Shown here one piece after another: positions 16,389 through 23,813 of a DNA stretch of 64,000 nt. The position numbers were made by a program, and so were the translations under genes. Within the stretch, counting starts at the first letter, position 1, and the number at the start of each line of letters is the position of its first letter. This DNA comes from Fibrobacter sp. UWR3 (lineage in GTDB: Bacteria; Fibrobacterota; Fibrobacteria; Fibrobacterales; Fibrobacteraceae). The notes beneath the pieces were generated by a model that saw nothing but the letters and a program-made list of their open reading frames with translations, was not told where the DNA came from and did no database searches. The stretch covers positions 186,001 to 250,000 of the forward strand of contig NZ_FRCW01000004.1 in NCBI RefSeq assembly GCF_900143055.1, read 5' to 3'.

Positions 16389-16616
16389 CTAATCCTCTTC
16401 GCACCCGGAAGCGGAACACTTGTACGTTTCCCCATCGTCGGTGCAGTAGTACGTGGTGTACGAACCCGAAACAGATACCTTTTCGTAGAAATGGCAGTAG
16501 CTGTCGATGGTTGTGCCCATGCGGGGGCTCGTGATGGTGCTGTTGTCTGCGGCGGAACAGGCAGAGAGTGCGGCTATCGCCATGGAGCCGAGTAATGTTG
16601 CAATCGCTTTTTTCAT
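16389..16616 (-). CDS. Small lipoprotein, second of a duplicated barrel/lipoprotein pair
   Basis: 75 residues: lipoprotein signal MKKAIATLLGSMAIAALSAC with lipobox LSAC, then a Cys-containing tail (YCHFYEKVS, YYCTDDGETYKCSASGC) that may form two disulfides. A strong AGGAGG lies eight bases before the ATG. The segment after the lipid Cys (NSTITSP) matches DSTITGP at the same place in the Ser-rich lipoprotein upstream, and both genes follow a barrel gene with near-identical spacing. Function unknown; probably outer-membrane anchored. Confidence 0.8.
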   Translation of the reverse strand: MKKAIATLLGSMAIAALSACSAADNSTITSPRMGTTIDSYCHFYEKVSVSGSYTTYYCTDDGETYKCSASGCEED

Positions 16617-16631
16617 GATTTATCCTCCTGC

Positions 16632-17987
16632 CTAGAAGTAGATGAATGCGCCGAAGTTAGCGATGAAGTCGTTGTTCGTGTCGCTAAACCCGGTGAACGG
16701 GTTGGAGTAGAAGTTGTCCTCGATGGAGGCTTCCACGGCGAAACTTGCGTACTGGAAACGTGCACCGAGGCTAGCCGTCGCGACTCCGGTACGGGAAGAC
16801 ATCCTGGTGATGCTGCTCTTCACGATATCGAGTTCGTCGTTGTAGTCGGTAATGAACTCTTCCGATTCCATGGAGAACACGGCCCAGGTGTAGTTAGCTC
16901 CGCCAAAGACGCGCCAGCAGTTGCCGAGCTTGAGTTCGGCAAAGATGTTCGGTGTGGCGTAAACGCCCATCGTGAAGTAGCTGTCCTTGTTGTGGTTGCT
17001 TTCGTCCTTGAATTCGTCGTAGAATATAAAGGGAGCGCGGCTGTTCACGCCGAGCAACACGCGGGCGAATTCGTTACGGAGAATCGTGCCGCCGATGTTG
17101 AAGGAGGGCTGGATGTAGATGTGCGCGTCCTTGCCTGTGGTTTCGGTCTTGGTGGAAGACGAACCGGACTTGCTTTCGCGGTAGTAGGAATTCTCGTGAC
17201 GGGTGAAGTTCACGCCGGCGTTCCAGAAGATGTTCTTTGCGGAGGGGTCGTTACTGATGGCGACCGTTGCACCGAGATCCCAGTAGTCGTATTCGGTTTC
17301 GGTGGTTGACTTGCTGTCGGCGTCCTTCTGTTCGGTATCGGTTGAGGTCTCGTTCTGGTAGGTGAGCCAGAATGCGGATGCATTGAAGTCAAAGGCTCCG
17401 AGGGGGAGGGCTAAACGCAGGCGCAGAATGTCGTTCGCGCCAACGGTGTAGGTGTCCTCGTCTTCTTTCTCGTAGGGGTCCTTCGTCTCGGTGAAGGTAA
17501 GTTCCTTGGCGAGCGCGTAGCTAAGAGAAATGCCCAGGCCCCTGCTGGCAAGACCGACGGTAGCCATGGCGAGGTTGTTGTAGTTCTCGAAGGAAATGAA
17601 CTTCGTGTTGCCCGAACCGAATGCCACCGCGCTGAATTCGCTCGTGGGTTCCATGTACACGAGGTTGATGCCTGCCATCTTGTAGGGCTTGTCGAGGTTG
17701 TCGCGGATGGTGGGGCTTGCCGCGGGGTTACCCACGTTGTTGTAGGCGATGCCGTGCGGTTTTGCTGGCGCCTTGGCCGTGGTCGCTGTGTCTACTGCAG
17801 GTGCAGGCTTTGCTGCGGGGGCAGGAGCGGGAGCCGCCTTTGCGGTAGCTGCGGTTGTCTGGCTTGTCGAAACTTCGGCGGCAGGAGCGGAATTCTGTTC
17901 CGGTGCTGCCTGTGCCGTATCGCCTTCTTGGGCCATGGCGCTCGCGATGGCGAATGCCGCAGTCAAGGTAATCAGTTTGATATCCAT
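16632..17987 (-). CDS. Outer-membrane barrel-like protein, copy 2
   Basis: 451 residues. Signal peptide (MDIKLITLTAAFAIASAMAQ), an Ala/Pro/Thr-rich linker to about residue 85, then alternating beta strands ending FIANFGAFIYF, with an aromatic C-terminus typical of barrels. Body strands correspond to those of the protein at 18609-19826, for example YKMAGINLVYMEPTSEFSAV against YLMYGNSLVYLAPSDNQAV, and FTETKDPYEKEDED against FFDEKDAYHKDERT. Start chosen at the signal peptide, with AAAGGA seven bases upstream of the ATG; the frame is open further. No substrate can be inferred. Confidence 0.75.
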   Translation of the reverse strand: MDIKLITLTAAFAIASAMAQEGDTAQAAPEQNSAPAAEVSTSQTTAATAKAAPAPAPAAKPAPAVDTATTAKAPAKPHGIAYNNVGNPAASPTIRDNLDKPYKMAGINLVYMEPTSEFSAVAFGSGNTKFISFENYNNLAMATVGLASRGLGISLSYALAKELTFTETKDPYEKEDEDTYTVGANDILRLRLALPLGAFDFNASAFWLTYQNETSTDTEQKDADSKSTTETEYDYWDLGATVAISNDPSAKNIFWNAGVNFTRHENSYYRESKSGSSSTKTETTGKDAHIYIQPSFNIGGTILRNEFARVLLGVNSRAPFIFYDEFKDESNHNKDSYFTMGVYATPNIFAELKLGNCWRVFGGANYTWAVFSMESEEFITDYNDELDIVKSSITRMSSRTGVATASLGARFQYASFAVEASIEDNFYSNPFTGFSDTNNDFIANFGAFIYF

Positions 17988-18009
17988 TGTTTTTCCTTTT
18001 GTTATTGTT

Positions 18010-18594
18010 TTAAACTTCACTGCTGGAGGATTCTGCGAGATCTTCGCTGCTCGAAGAACTTTCTGCATCCTCGCTGCTGGACGATTCAAATGTATCGCTC
18101 GAGGAACTGTCTATCTCGAACGAAGAACTGGATTCCTCTTCGCTGGACGAGCTTTCGATAGCGTCGCTACTGGAGGATTCCGCGAAGTCGCTCGAGGAAC
18201 TTTCCGTAACATCGCTGCTGGAAGATTCTGCGATATCGCTCGAGGAACTTTCTGCAACTTCGGAGGAACTGGATTCCGGAGCGCTGCTCGAACTACTCAC
18301 GGAACTTGAAGAGGCGATGCTGCTCGAGCTGCTGACCGAACTCGAGGATGCCGTGCTCGACGAACTTTCTTCCTCGTCGGAACTGGAAGAACTCGAGTAG
18401 CTGCTCGAAGACTTTGCCGAAGAACTCGAACTTTCTGCGCTGCTCGACGAACTCTTTTTCGAGGAACTGCTCCGGAGGCTCGTGTCCCCGTGCGGGGTCT
18501 TGCTGTTGTGCGGCCCTGTGATGGTCGAATCTGTGGAGCATGCGATTACAAGGGCGAAAACCAGGCTAATAACGAGAATGACTGCTTTTTTCAT
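18010..18594 (-). CDS. Ser-rich lipoprotein
   Basis: 194 residues: lipoprotein signal MKKAVILVISLVFALVIAC with lipobox VIAC, a short conserved-looking DSTITGP segment, then about 160 residues of SSSS units separated by acidic residues (ESSSSEV, ESSSSDVTE). Such tracts look like the Ser linkers of Fibrobacter exported proteins, but here the tract is nearly the whole mature protein and nothing follows it. It may be a flexible spacer or glycosylation platform (inference). GGGAGG precedes the ATG. It is co-oriented between the two paralogous barrel genes. Confidence 0.75.
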   Translation of the reverse strand: MKKAVILVISLVFALVIACSTDSTITGPHNSKTPHGDTSLRSSSSKKSSSSSAESSSSSAKSSSSYSSSSSSDEEESSSSTASSSSVSSSSSIASSSSVSSSSSAPESSSSEVAESSSSDIAESSSSDVTESSSSDFAESSSSDAIESSSSEEESSSSFEIDSSSSDTFESSSSEDAESSSSSEDLAESSSSEV

Positions 18595-18608
18595 GGCTAT
18601 CCTCCCGG

Positions 18609-19826
18609 CTAGAATGTTACGGTTCCGCTGAAGTCCATAAGCATGGAACCTCCGTCGAAACCTCTAAAGGGGTTGCGGTACAGCGCAGACTGGATGCCCG
18701 CTTCAAGTATCAGTTTCTTGTACTTGAAAAGCAGGCCCGTGCTCAAACCGAGCGTGTTTGTCTTTGTCGAAATCTGCGTAAGGTAGTTCTTTACCGTGAA
18801 GTCCTTGTCCTCGTCTTCGACTACGTATGCCTCCTGGTATTCTTCGCGGTTGAAGGAATTGCTCCAGGTGTAGTAGGAACCGCCCCAAATCATCCAGTTC
18901 TCGTTGAATGCATATTCTGCAAGGATGTGGGGAGTGAGGTAGAGGTTGCTCTGTATGTAGAAGTCCTTGCGTCGGTTATCATTGTCCTTGACGCGGTCGT
19001 AGATGTATGCGTTAACGGAAGTGTTGTTGCCGACGTGGACGCGTGCGTTTGCGGATCGCAGGACGATGTAGCCGAAGTTGTAGAAAAAGGATGCGTAGAT
19101 GTAGTTCGAGGTCCCCCGGAGTTTTTCCTTGTAGTTGTCATCGGGGTCGATGGAGCTTTTCAAGGAGGTTTTTACGGTTTCGATATTGCGGGCGGCGGTT
19201 CCTCCGGTGCTCCAGGAGAAGTCCTTGGCGGAAGGCTTGTTTGTGAAGGTGACAGACCCGGAAATATAGTGGTCGTGGCTATGGTATTCCTTCTTTATTT
19301 TGCCGTCGTTGTCGGCGTACTCGACCTTGGCGAGGGAATCGTTGTATTGGCTGTACCGCAGGGTGGCCAGGAAGTCGGTGGTCTGGAAGGGGAGCGAAAA
19401 GCGGAAGGTGAATTCGTTGCCATGACCGCTGACAGATGTCCTTTCGTCCTTGTGATAGGCGTCCTTTTCGTCAAAAAATTCCACTTTTTCGTCGAGATCG
19501 AGCGAAAAACTGAAACCGAATGACTTAGTGGCGATGCCGAGCATGGCACGGCTGTTCAGGTAGGCGAAAAACGACGTGTGCTCGCCAGACGCGTAACTGG
19601 CAACGGCCTGGTTGTCCGATGGAGCGAGATAAACCAGGCTGTTTCCGTACATGAGGTATGGGGTGTAGAGGTTCCTCAATACGGAGGGCGCTTCGCCCGG
19701 CGTTCTCGCTGTGGTGTAGTATGCGTTTCCGTGAAGAACGTTGAAATTTGCGGTATCTGACGGAGTTTCCGCAATTGCGGCTGCGACAATCGTTGCTAAC
19801 GCGAAAAGGTGCAGTTTTAATCTCAT
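18609..19826 (-). CDS. Outer-membrane barrel-like protein, copy 1
   Basis: 405 residues with a signal peptide (MRLKLHLFALATIVAAAIAE), then barrel-like strands directly without the Ala-rich linker seen in its paralogue, ending FDGGSMLMDFSGTVTF. It is the first gene of a four-gene minus-strand run: barrel, lipoprotein, barrel, lipoprotein. The junction to the next gene (stop TAG, then GGGAGGATA, then ATG) is nearly the same as at the other pair, which supports duplication of the whole pair. A TATAAT-like -10 lies at 19887-19892 on the minus strand. Confidence 0.75.
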   Translation of the reverse strand: MRLKLHLFALATIVAAAIAETPSDTANFNVLHGNAYYTTARTPGEAPSVLRNLYTPYLMYGNSLVYLAPSDNQAVASYASGEHTSFFAYLNSRAMLGIATKSFGFSFSLDLDEKVEFFDEKDAYHKDERTSVSGHGNEFTFRFSLPFQTTDFLATLRYSQYNDSLAKVEYADNDGKIKKEYHSHDHYISGSVTFTNKPSAKDFSWSTGGTAARNIETVKTSLKSSIDPDDNYKEKLRGTSNYIYASFFYNFGYIVLRSANARVHVGNNTSVNAYIYDRVKDNDNRRKDFYIQSNLYLTPHILAEYAFNENWMIWGGSYYTWSNSFNREEYQEAYVVEDEDKDFTVKNYLTQISTKTNTLGLSTGLLFKYKKLILEAGIQSALYRNPFRGFDGGSMLMDFSGTVTF

Positions 19827-19886
19827 AATTTGTCCGAAATGTTTTCTCCAGCAACAAAGATAACTTAACGAAGGGAGTTTGCGGGG

Positions 19887-19892
19887 ATTATA
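19887..19892 (-). promoter_or_regulatory. -10 element (TATAAT) of the barrel/lipoprotein run
   Basis: Perfect TATAAT on the minus strand about 60 bases before the ATG at 19826, in the AT-rich divergent region 19827-20047. No convincing -35. Confidence 0.4.
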
Positions 19893-19989
19893 ATGAAATT
19901 AAAAATGTTATGTTTTACAACAATTTTATAAATTTTGAGAACAATTTGTTTCTAAAAACCTTGTTTTTGTAAAAATTTAAGAAAAGTTG

Positions 19990-20018
19990 TTGCTTTTTGA
20001 TTGAATTGTGATTATATT
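19990..20018 (+). promoter_or_regulatory. Promoter of the pectate lyase gene
   Basis: TTGCTT (19990-19995), 17-base spacer, TATATT (20013-20018). The ATG follows at 20048 after a leader of about 23 bases with AAAAAGGGATG. Divergent from the barrel gene. Confidence 0.5.
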
Positions 20019-20047
20019 TAGTGAGAACAATAAAAAGGGATGTGATT

Positions 20048-22114
20048 ATGAAATCTTGTACGACAGTTCTCGCTTGCCTCGGTTTGGTGACCGTGGCGGG
20101 TGCCCAGGTGACCCTCGGCGATGCCGGTGGCTGGCTCGAATCTGCCTATGCCCAGTGGGCCTCGGACGGCTCCGACAGTTACAACGTGTATTACTCGGGT
20201 AATGGCAAGAGCAATGTTAAGGTCGATGCGGAACTTGTCCGCAAGTACGGCTCTACCTGGCGCGTAGACGTTCCGGGGCTCAAGGCGGGCGACTACACGC
20301 TCAAGATTGTGGGCGTGAAGAGCGGCAAGGAAGGCGCTTCTGCCACTACAAAGACGCTTTCGGTAAAGGCGCACGACCGCAGCGGTTTTGCTTTTGCCAA
20401 CGGGCGCGTTCCCGGTGCGTACAAGGCCGACGGCACGCTCAAGGATGGCGCCGTGGTACTCTACATTACCGAAAGCACCAAGAATACCGTGACGATGGAC
20501 GTGGCTACAAGTTCAAAGGGTGCAAAGACAACTTGCAAGAGCTTCCAGGGCATATTGAACTGCTTCAAGAAGGGCTACGAGACGACTCCGCTTGACCTGC
20601 GCTTTGTCGGCAACGTGACGGATTCCGACTCGCTCGTGCAGGGCGACATGGTGATTGACCTCGGCAAGTCTGAAACCTCCTACGTGACGGTGGAAGGTGT
20701 CGGGCCCGATGCTACGGTGAACGGCTGGGGCATTCGTGTCAAGAACGCGCAGAACGTGGAAATCCGTAATCTCGGAATCATGAACGTGAACAGCGATGAA
20801 GGCGACAACGTTGGCCTGCAGCAGAACAACCAGTACGTGTGGGTGCACAACTGCGACTTCTTCTACGGCGATGCGGGCAGCGACAAGGACCAGGTGAAGG
20901 GCGATGGCGCGCTTGACTGCAAACTTTCCACGTACATTACGTTCAGCTACAACCATTTCTGGGACAACGGTAAGTCGAACTTGCTTGGCCTTAAGGAAGG
21001 TACGAACGATGGCTACTACATCACGTATCACCACAACTGGTACGACCATTCCGACAGCCGCCACCCGCGCGTGCGCTACTACAGCGCCCACGTGTACAAC
21101 AACTATTACGACGGCAATGCGAAGTATGGCGCGGGCTCTACGCTGGGTTCCTCGGTGTTCATGGAAAACAACTACTTCCGCAACTGCAAGTACCCGATGC
21201 TCACGTCGATGCAGGGGACTGACGTGTATGCGAGCGGCACCAAGCGCGACCCGACGAACAACGGCACGTTCAGCAAGGAAGCGGGCGGAACCATCAAGGC
21301 TTACGGCAACCATTTTGAAGGTTCCTACACGTTCATTCCGTATGGCGCGACCTCGTACAAGGTAAAGGGTGTGGAAACGACGGCGGCAAGCCAGGGAATC
21401 AATACCTCCGAGGATTTCGATGCGTACGTTGTGGATAGCCGTGGCACGAAGGTGCCCTCTACGGTCAAGTCGTATGACGGCGCAAACACCTACAACAACT
21501 TCGATACCGACAATTCCGTTATGTACAGCTACAAGGCGGACGATGCCGCAACGGCTAGGGACAACGTTGTACGGTATGCGGGGCGCGTGCAGGGCGGCGA
21601 TTTTAAGTGGACTTTCGACAATTCTGTTGATGATGCTTCTTCTGATGTGAACCAGCCGCTCAAGGATGCGCTCGTAGCGTACAAGGGCTGGAACGGGAAT
21701 GTTGTGCCGGTTGAATCGTCATCCTCGACTCTCGCTTCTTCGTCATCCTCGGCACCGGTCGAGGATCTGTCCAGCAGCAGTTCTCTTGCCTCGTCATCCT
21801 CGGCACCGGTCGAGGATCTGTCTAGCAGCAGTTCTTCTAGCGTCACACTGCAGTCAAGCGACAGCGAGACAAGTGTGTCCATTGCAGAATCCTTGCGCGC
21901 CCCCGCAATGCGTTACATCGCCGCTGATCGCCGTCTTGAAATCGGCGTTGCAGGCATGTTCCGTGTGGATGTCGTGCGGATGGACGGTACGAAGGTACTC
22001 TCCAGCGCCTCCCGCGTTGTCGACCTCTCGGGCCTGCGTGCGGGTGTGTACGTGGTCCGTCTGGTGTCGGCTGGCTCTGCGCTCCAGTTAAAAATCCTGA
22101 AGTCCGCACCATAG
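20048..22114 (+). CDS. Secreted pectate lyase, family PL1, with Ser linker and C-terminal sorting domain
   Basis: 688 residues. Signal peptide to AGA (about 19); an N-terminal beta domain (about 20-110, fibronectin-like by appearance); the PL1 beta-helix about 110-470 with WGIRVKNAQNVEIRNLGI and the key DHSDSRHPRVR (catalytic Arg region, 338-343); Ser-rich linker about 557-615; then a C-terminal domain ending LRAGVYVVRLV...LKILKS, like the type A sorting domains of type IX secretion. It should cleave de-esterified pectin by beta-elimination outside the cell. The linker contains a recent 51-bp period duplication. A terminator follows. Confidence 0.92.
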   Translation: MKSCTTVLACLGLVTVAGAQVTLGDAGGWLESAYAQWASDGSDSYNVYYSGNGKSNVKVDAELVRKYGSTWRVDVPGLKAGDYTLKIVGVKSGKEGASATTKTLSVKAHDRSGFAFANGRVPGAYKADGTLKDGAVVLYITESTKNTVTMDVATSSKGAKTTCKSFQGILNCFKKGYETTPLDLRFVGNVTDSDSLVQGDMVIDLGKSETSYVTVEGVGPDATVNGWGIRVKNAQNVEIRNLGIMNVNSDEGDNVGLQQNNQYVWVHNCDFFYGDAGSDKDQVKGDGALDCKLSTYITFSYNHFWDNGKSNLLGLKEGTNDGYYITYHHNWYDHSDSRHPRVRYYSAHVYNNYYDGNAKYGAGSTLGSSVFMENNYFRNCKYPMLTSMQGTDVYASGTKRDPTNNGTFSKEAGGTIKAYGNHFEGSYTFIPYGATSYKVKGVETTAASQGINTSEDFDAYVVDSRGTKVPSTVKSYDGANTYNNFDTDNSVMYSYKADDAATARDNVVRYAGRVQGGDFKWTFDNSVDDASSDVNQPLKDALVAYKGWNGNVVPVESSSSTLASSSSSAPVEDLSSSSSLASSSSAPVEDLSSSSSSSVTLQSSDSETSVSIAESLRAPAMRYIAADRRLEIGVAGMFRVDVVRMDGTKVLSSASRVVDLSGLRAGVYVVRLVSAGSALQLKILKSAP
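21740..21835 (+). repeat. Tandem duplication in the pectate lyase Ser linker
   Basis: 45-base segments 21740-21784 and 21791-21835 differ at one base; period 51. They encode two SSSSAPVEDLSSSSS units. In-frame, so the linker simply lengthened. Confidence 0.85.
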
Positions 22115-22140
22115 ATTTCCTCACCGAAGGTGCGCATGCA

Positions 22141-22164
22141 AAGGTCGCTTCGGCGGCCTTTTCC
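22141..22164 (+). terminator. Intrinsic terminator after the pectate lyase gene
   Basis: AAGGTCGC, TTCG loop, GCGGCCTT, then TT; a TATATT -10 for the next gene starts three bases later (22167-22172). Confidence 0.65.
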
Positions 22165-22166
22165 TG

Positions 22167-22172
22167 TATATT
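22167..22172 (+). promoter_or_regulatory. -10 element (TATATT) of the TPR gene
   Basis: TATATT 15 bases before the ATG at 22188; a second TATATT at 22208-22213 lies seven bases before the alternative ATG at 22221. Confidence 0.45.
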
Positions 22173-22187
22173 CGGGTAAGGACAGCG

Positions 22188-23654
22188 ATGTCCATGATGA
22201 AAATTGCTATATTACTTCGTATGAACATCAGACTTTCCGTGGCCGCTACGGCCCTTGCGCTTGCATTTTCGTTTGGTACTTCCTTCGCTGCCGACCCCCG
22301 CATAGAACAGGGGGCGATTTTCGAGGCCAAGGGCGAATACGAAATGGCCCTCGGTGAATACAGGGCTATCCTTGCGGAACAGCCCCAGAATTCCGAGGCG
22401 TATTTCCTTGCTGCGGAAGTCTACCTCAAGATGCCCAAGCAGGACTTGGCCCGCGCCCTTGCCAATTACCGTCTGGCGTACAAGTTTACGCCGACAATGA
22501 GCAAGGCGTACGAGGGTGCCGCGAGGGTCTATGAACTGATGGGCAAGAAGGCGAAGGCCGAAGAGGAACGCGCGAAGGACCCGAAGAACAAGCCTACGGA
22601 AGAGGTTACCGCCCCTGCGGTGGAACTTTCGGAAGCTCCGTCTGCGGAATCCAAGGCCGCTGAACCTGCGAAGCCTGCCGAGACGAAGATTGCCGAACCT
22701 GCAAAGCCGGAAAGTGCGCCGGCAGCGGTCGAAACGAAGGCCGCGGAAAAGGCTCCGGAACCGGTAAAGGTCGCTGAACCTGCGAAGGCCGCCGAGGCAA
22801 AACCCGCTGAGCCGGTGAAGGCTGCGGAACCTGCGAAGGCTGAAACTGTGGTGCCGACCGACCCGTTCGAGAAGGGCAAGAAGCTGCTTGCCGAGGGCAA
22901 GTACAAGGATGCCGCCCCGCTCTGGCGCGAAGTGCTCGCCAAGAAGCCCGGCGACAAGGGTGCCTATTTTTATGCCGGTGTCACGCGCTACTACATGGGC
23001 GAGTACGACAAGGCGGAATTTAACCTGAAGAAGGGCCTTGAATACAAGGAAGAGGGCAACGATGCCAACTACTACCTTGCGTTAATTTATCAGAAAGGCA
23101 AGAAGAACGACCTTGAAAAGAAGGCCCTGGCCGCCTACCTGAAGAAGGCCGCTCCGGATGCCAAGTTCCGCAAGCCCGCGGAAGACCGTCTTGCCGAGAT
23201 GAAGGCTGCCGCCGATTCTGCGAAGGTGGCGAGTGCTGCCCCTGCAACAGAAGCTGCTGCGCCCGCTAAGGAATCTGCTCCTGTTGCCGAGAAGGCTGCT
23301 CCGGTGGAAACGGCCCCTGCCGCGCCTGTGGCGAGCGAAGCGAAGGGACCGTCCGATACGCCGACGATTGCGAACGCGAACCTGCTTTTCAAGGCGGGGA
23401 GTTACGAGGCCGCGCTCCAGATGTACAAGGCTCTCCTCGAAACGGAAATTTCGCCTGACGAACGTTACTTTGCCACGCTCCAGATGGGCAACATCTACCG
23501 CGAACTGCGCGACTTCCATAGCGCTGTGACCCGCTACCGCACCGTGGTGCAGCAGTACCCGGAATCGGATTGGGCGACCGAGGCGGAACGCGCCCTCGAA
23601 GATGCCGTGTGGCTCGAGAAGCATGCGTCCGAGCTCCCGCGCCGCACAAGATAA
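22188..23654 (+). CDS. Exported TPR-repeat protein
   Basis: 488 residues (477 if the ATG at 22221, MNIRLSVAATALALAF, is the true start, which gives a more typical signal peptide). After the signal come TPR units: GEYEMALGEYRAILAEQPQ, LARALANYRLAYKFTP, then a Lys/Glu/Ala/Pro-rich linker of about 100 residues, GKYKDAAPLWREVLAKKPG, GEYDKAEFNLKKGLEYK, a second Ala/Pro-rich linker, and GSYEAALQMYKALLE with FHSAVTRYRTVVQQYPESDW. Periplasmic protein-protein scaffold by family; partner unknown. It sits between two secreted polysaccharidases. Confidence 0.82.
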   Translation: MSMMKIAILLRMNIRLSVAATALALAFSFGTSFAADPRIEQGAIFEAKGEYEMALGEYRAILAEQPQNSEAYFLAAEVYLKMPKQDLARALANYRLAYKFTPTMSKAYEGAARVYELMGKKAKAEEERAKDPKNKPTEEVTAPAVELSEAPSAESKAAEPAKPAETKIAEPAKPESAPAAVETKAAEKAPEPVKVAEPAKAAEAKPAEPVKAAEPAKAETVVPTDPFEKGKKLLAEGKYKDAAPLWREVLAKKPGDKGAYFYAGVTRYYMGEYDKAEFNLKKGLEYKEEGNDANYYLALIYQKGKKNDLEKKALAAYLKKAAPDAKFRKPAEDRLAEMKAAADSAKVASAAPATEAAAPAKESAPVAEKAAPVETAPAAPVASEAKGPSDTPTIANANLLFKAGSYEAALQMYKALLETEISPDERYFATLQMGNIYRELRDFHSAVTRYRTVVQQYPESDWATEAERALEDAVWLEKHASELPRRTR

Positions 23655-23680
23655 ACGTTTAAAAAAGTTTTCTTGAAAAT

Positions 23681-23702
23681 GCCCCGAAATCGGGGCGTTT
23701 TT
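23681..23702 (+). terminator. Intrinsic terminator after the TPR gene
   Basis: GCCCCG, AAAT loop, CGGGGC, then GTTTTT. Confidence 0.75.
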
Positions 23703-23724
23703 GCGTTTGTGCGGGGGCGCTCTA

Positions 23725-23751
23725 TTGCGTTTTTGTACAAAAGAGTATAGA
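23725..23751 (+). promoter_or_regulatory. Possible GH16 promoter with a palindrome in its spacer
   Basis: TTGCGT (23725-23730), 15 bases, TATAGA (23746-23751). The spacer contains the perfect 12-base palindrome TTTTGTACAAAA (23731-23742), a plausible operator. The spacer is short, so the -35 call is weak. Confidence 0.35.
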
Positions 23752-23813
23752 TTAAGCGAGGTAATAAAAGGTGGGATGTCGGAAAAAAAGTTTGGATGAG
23801 GTTGGATTAGGAT

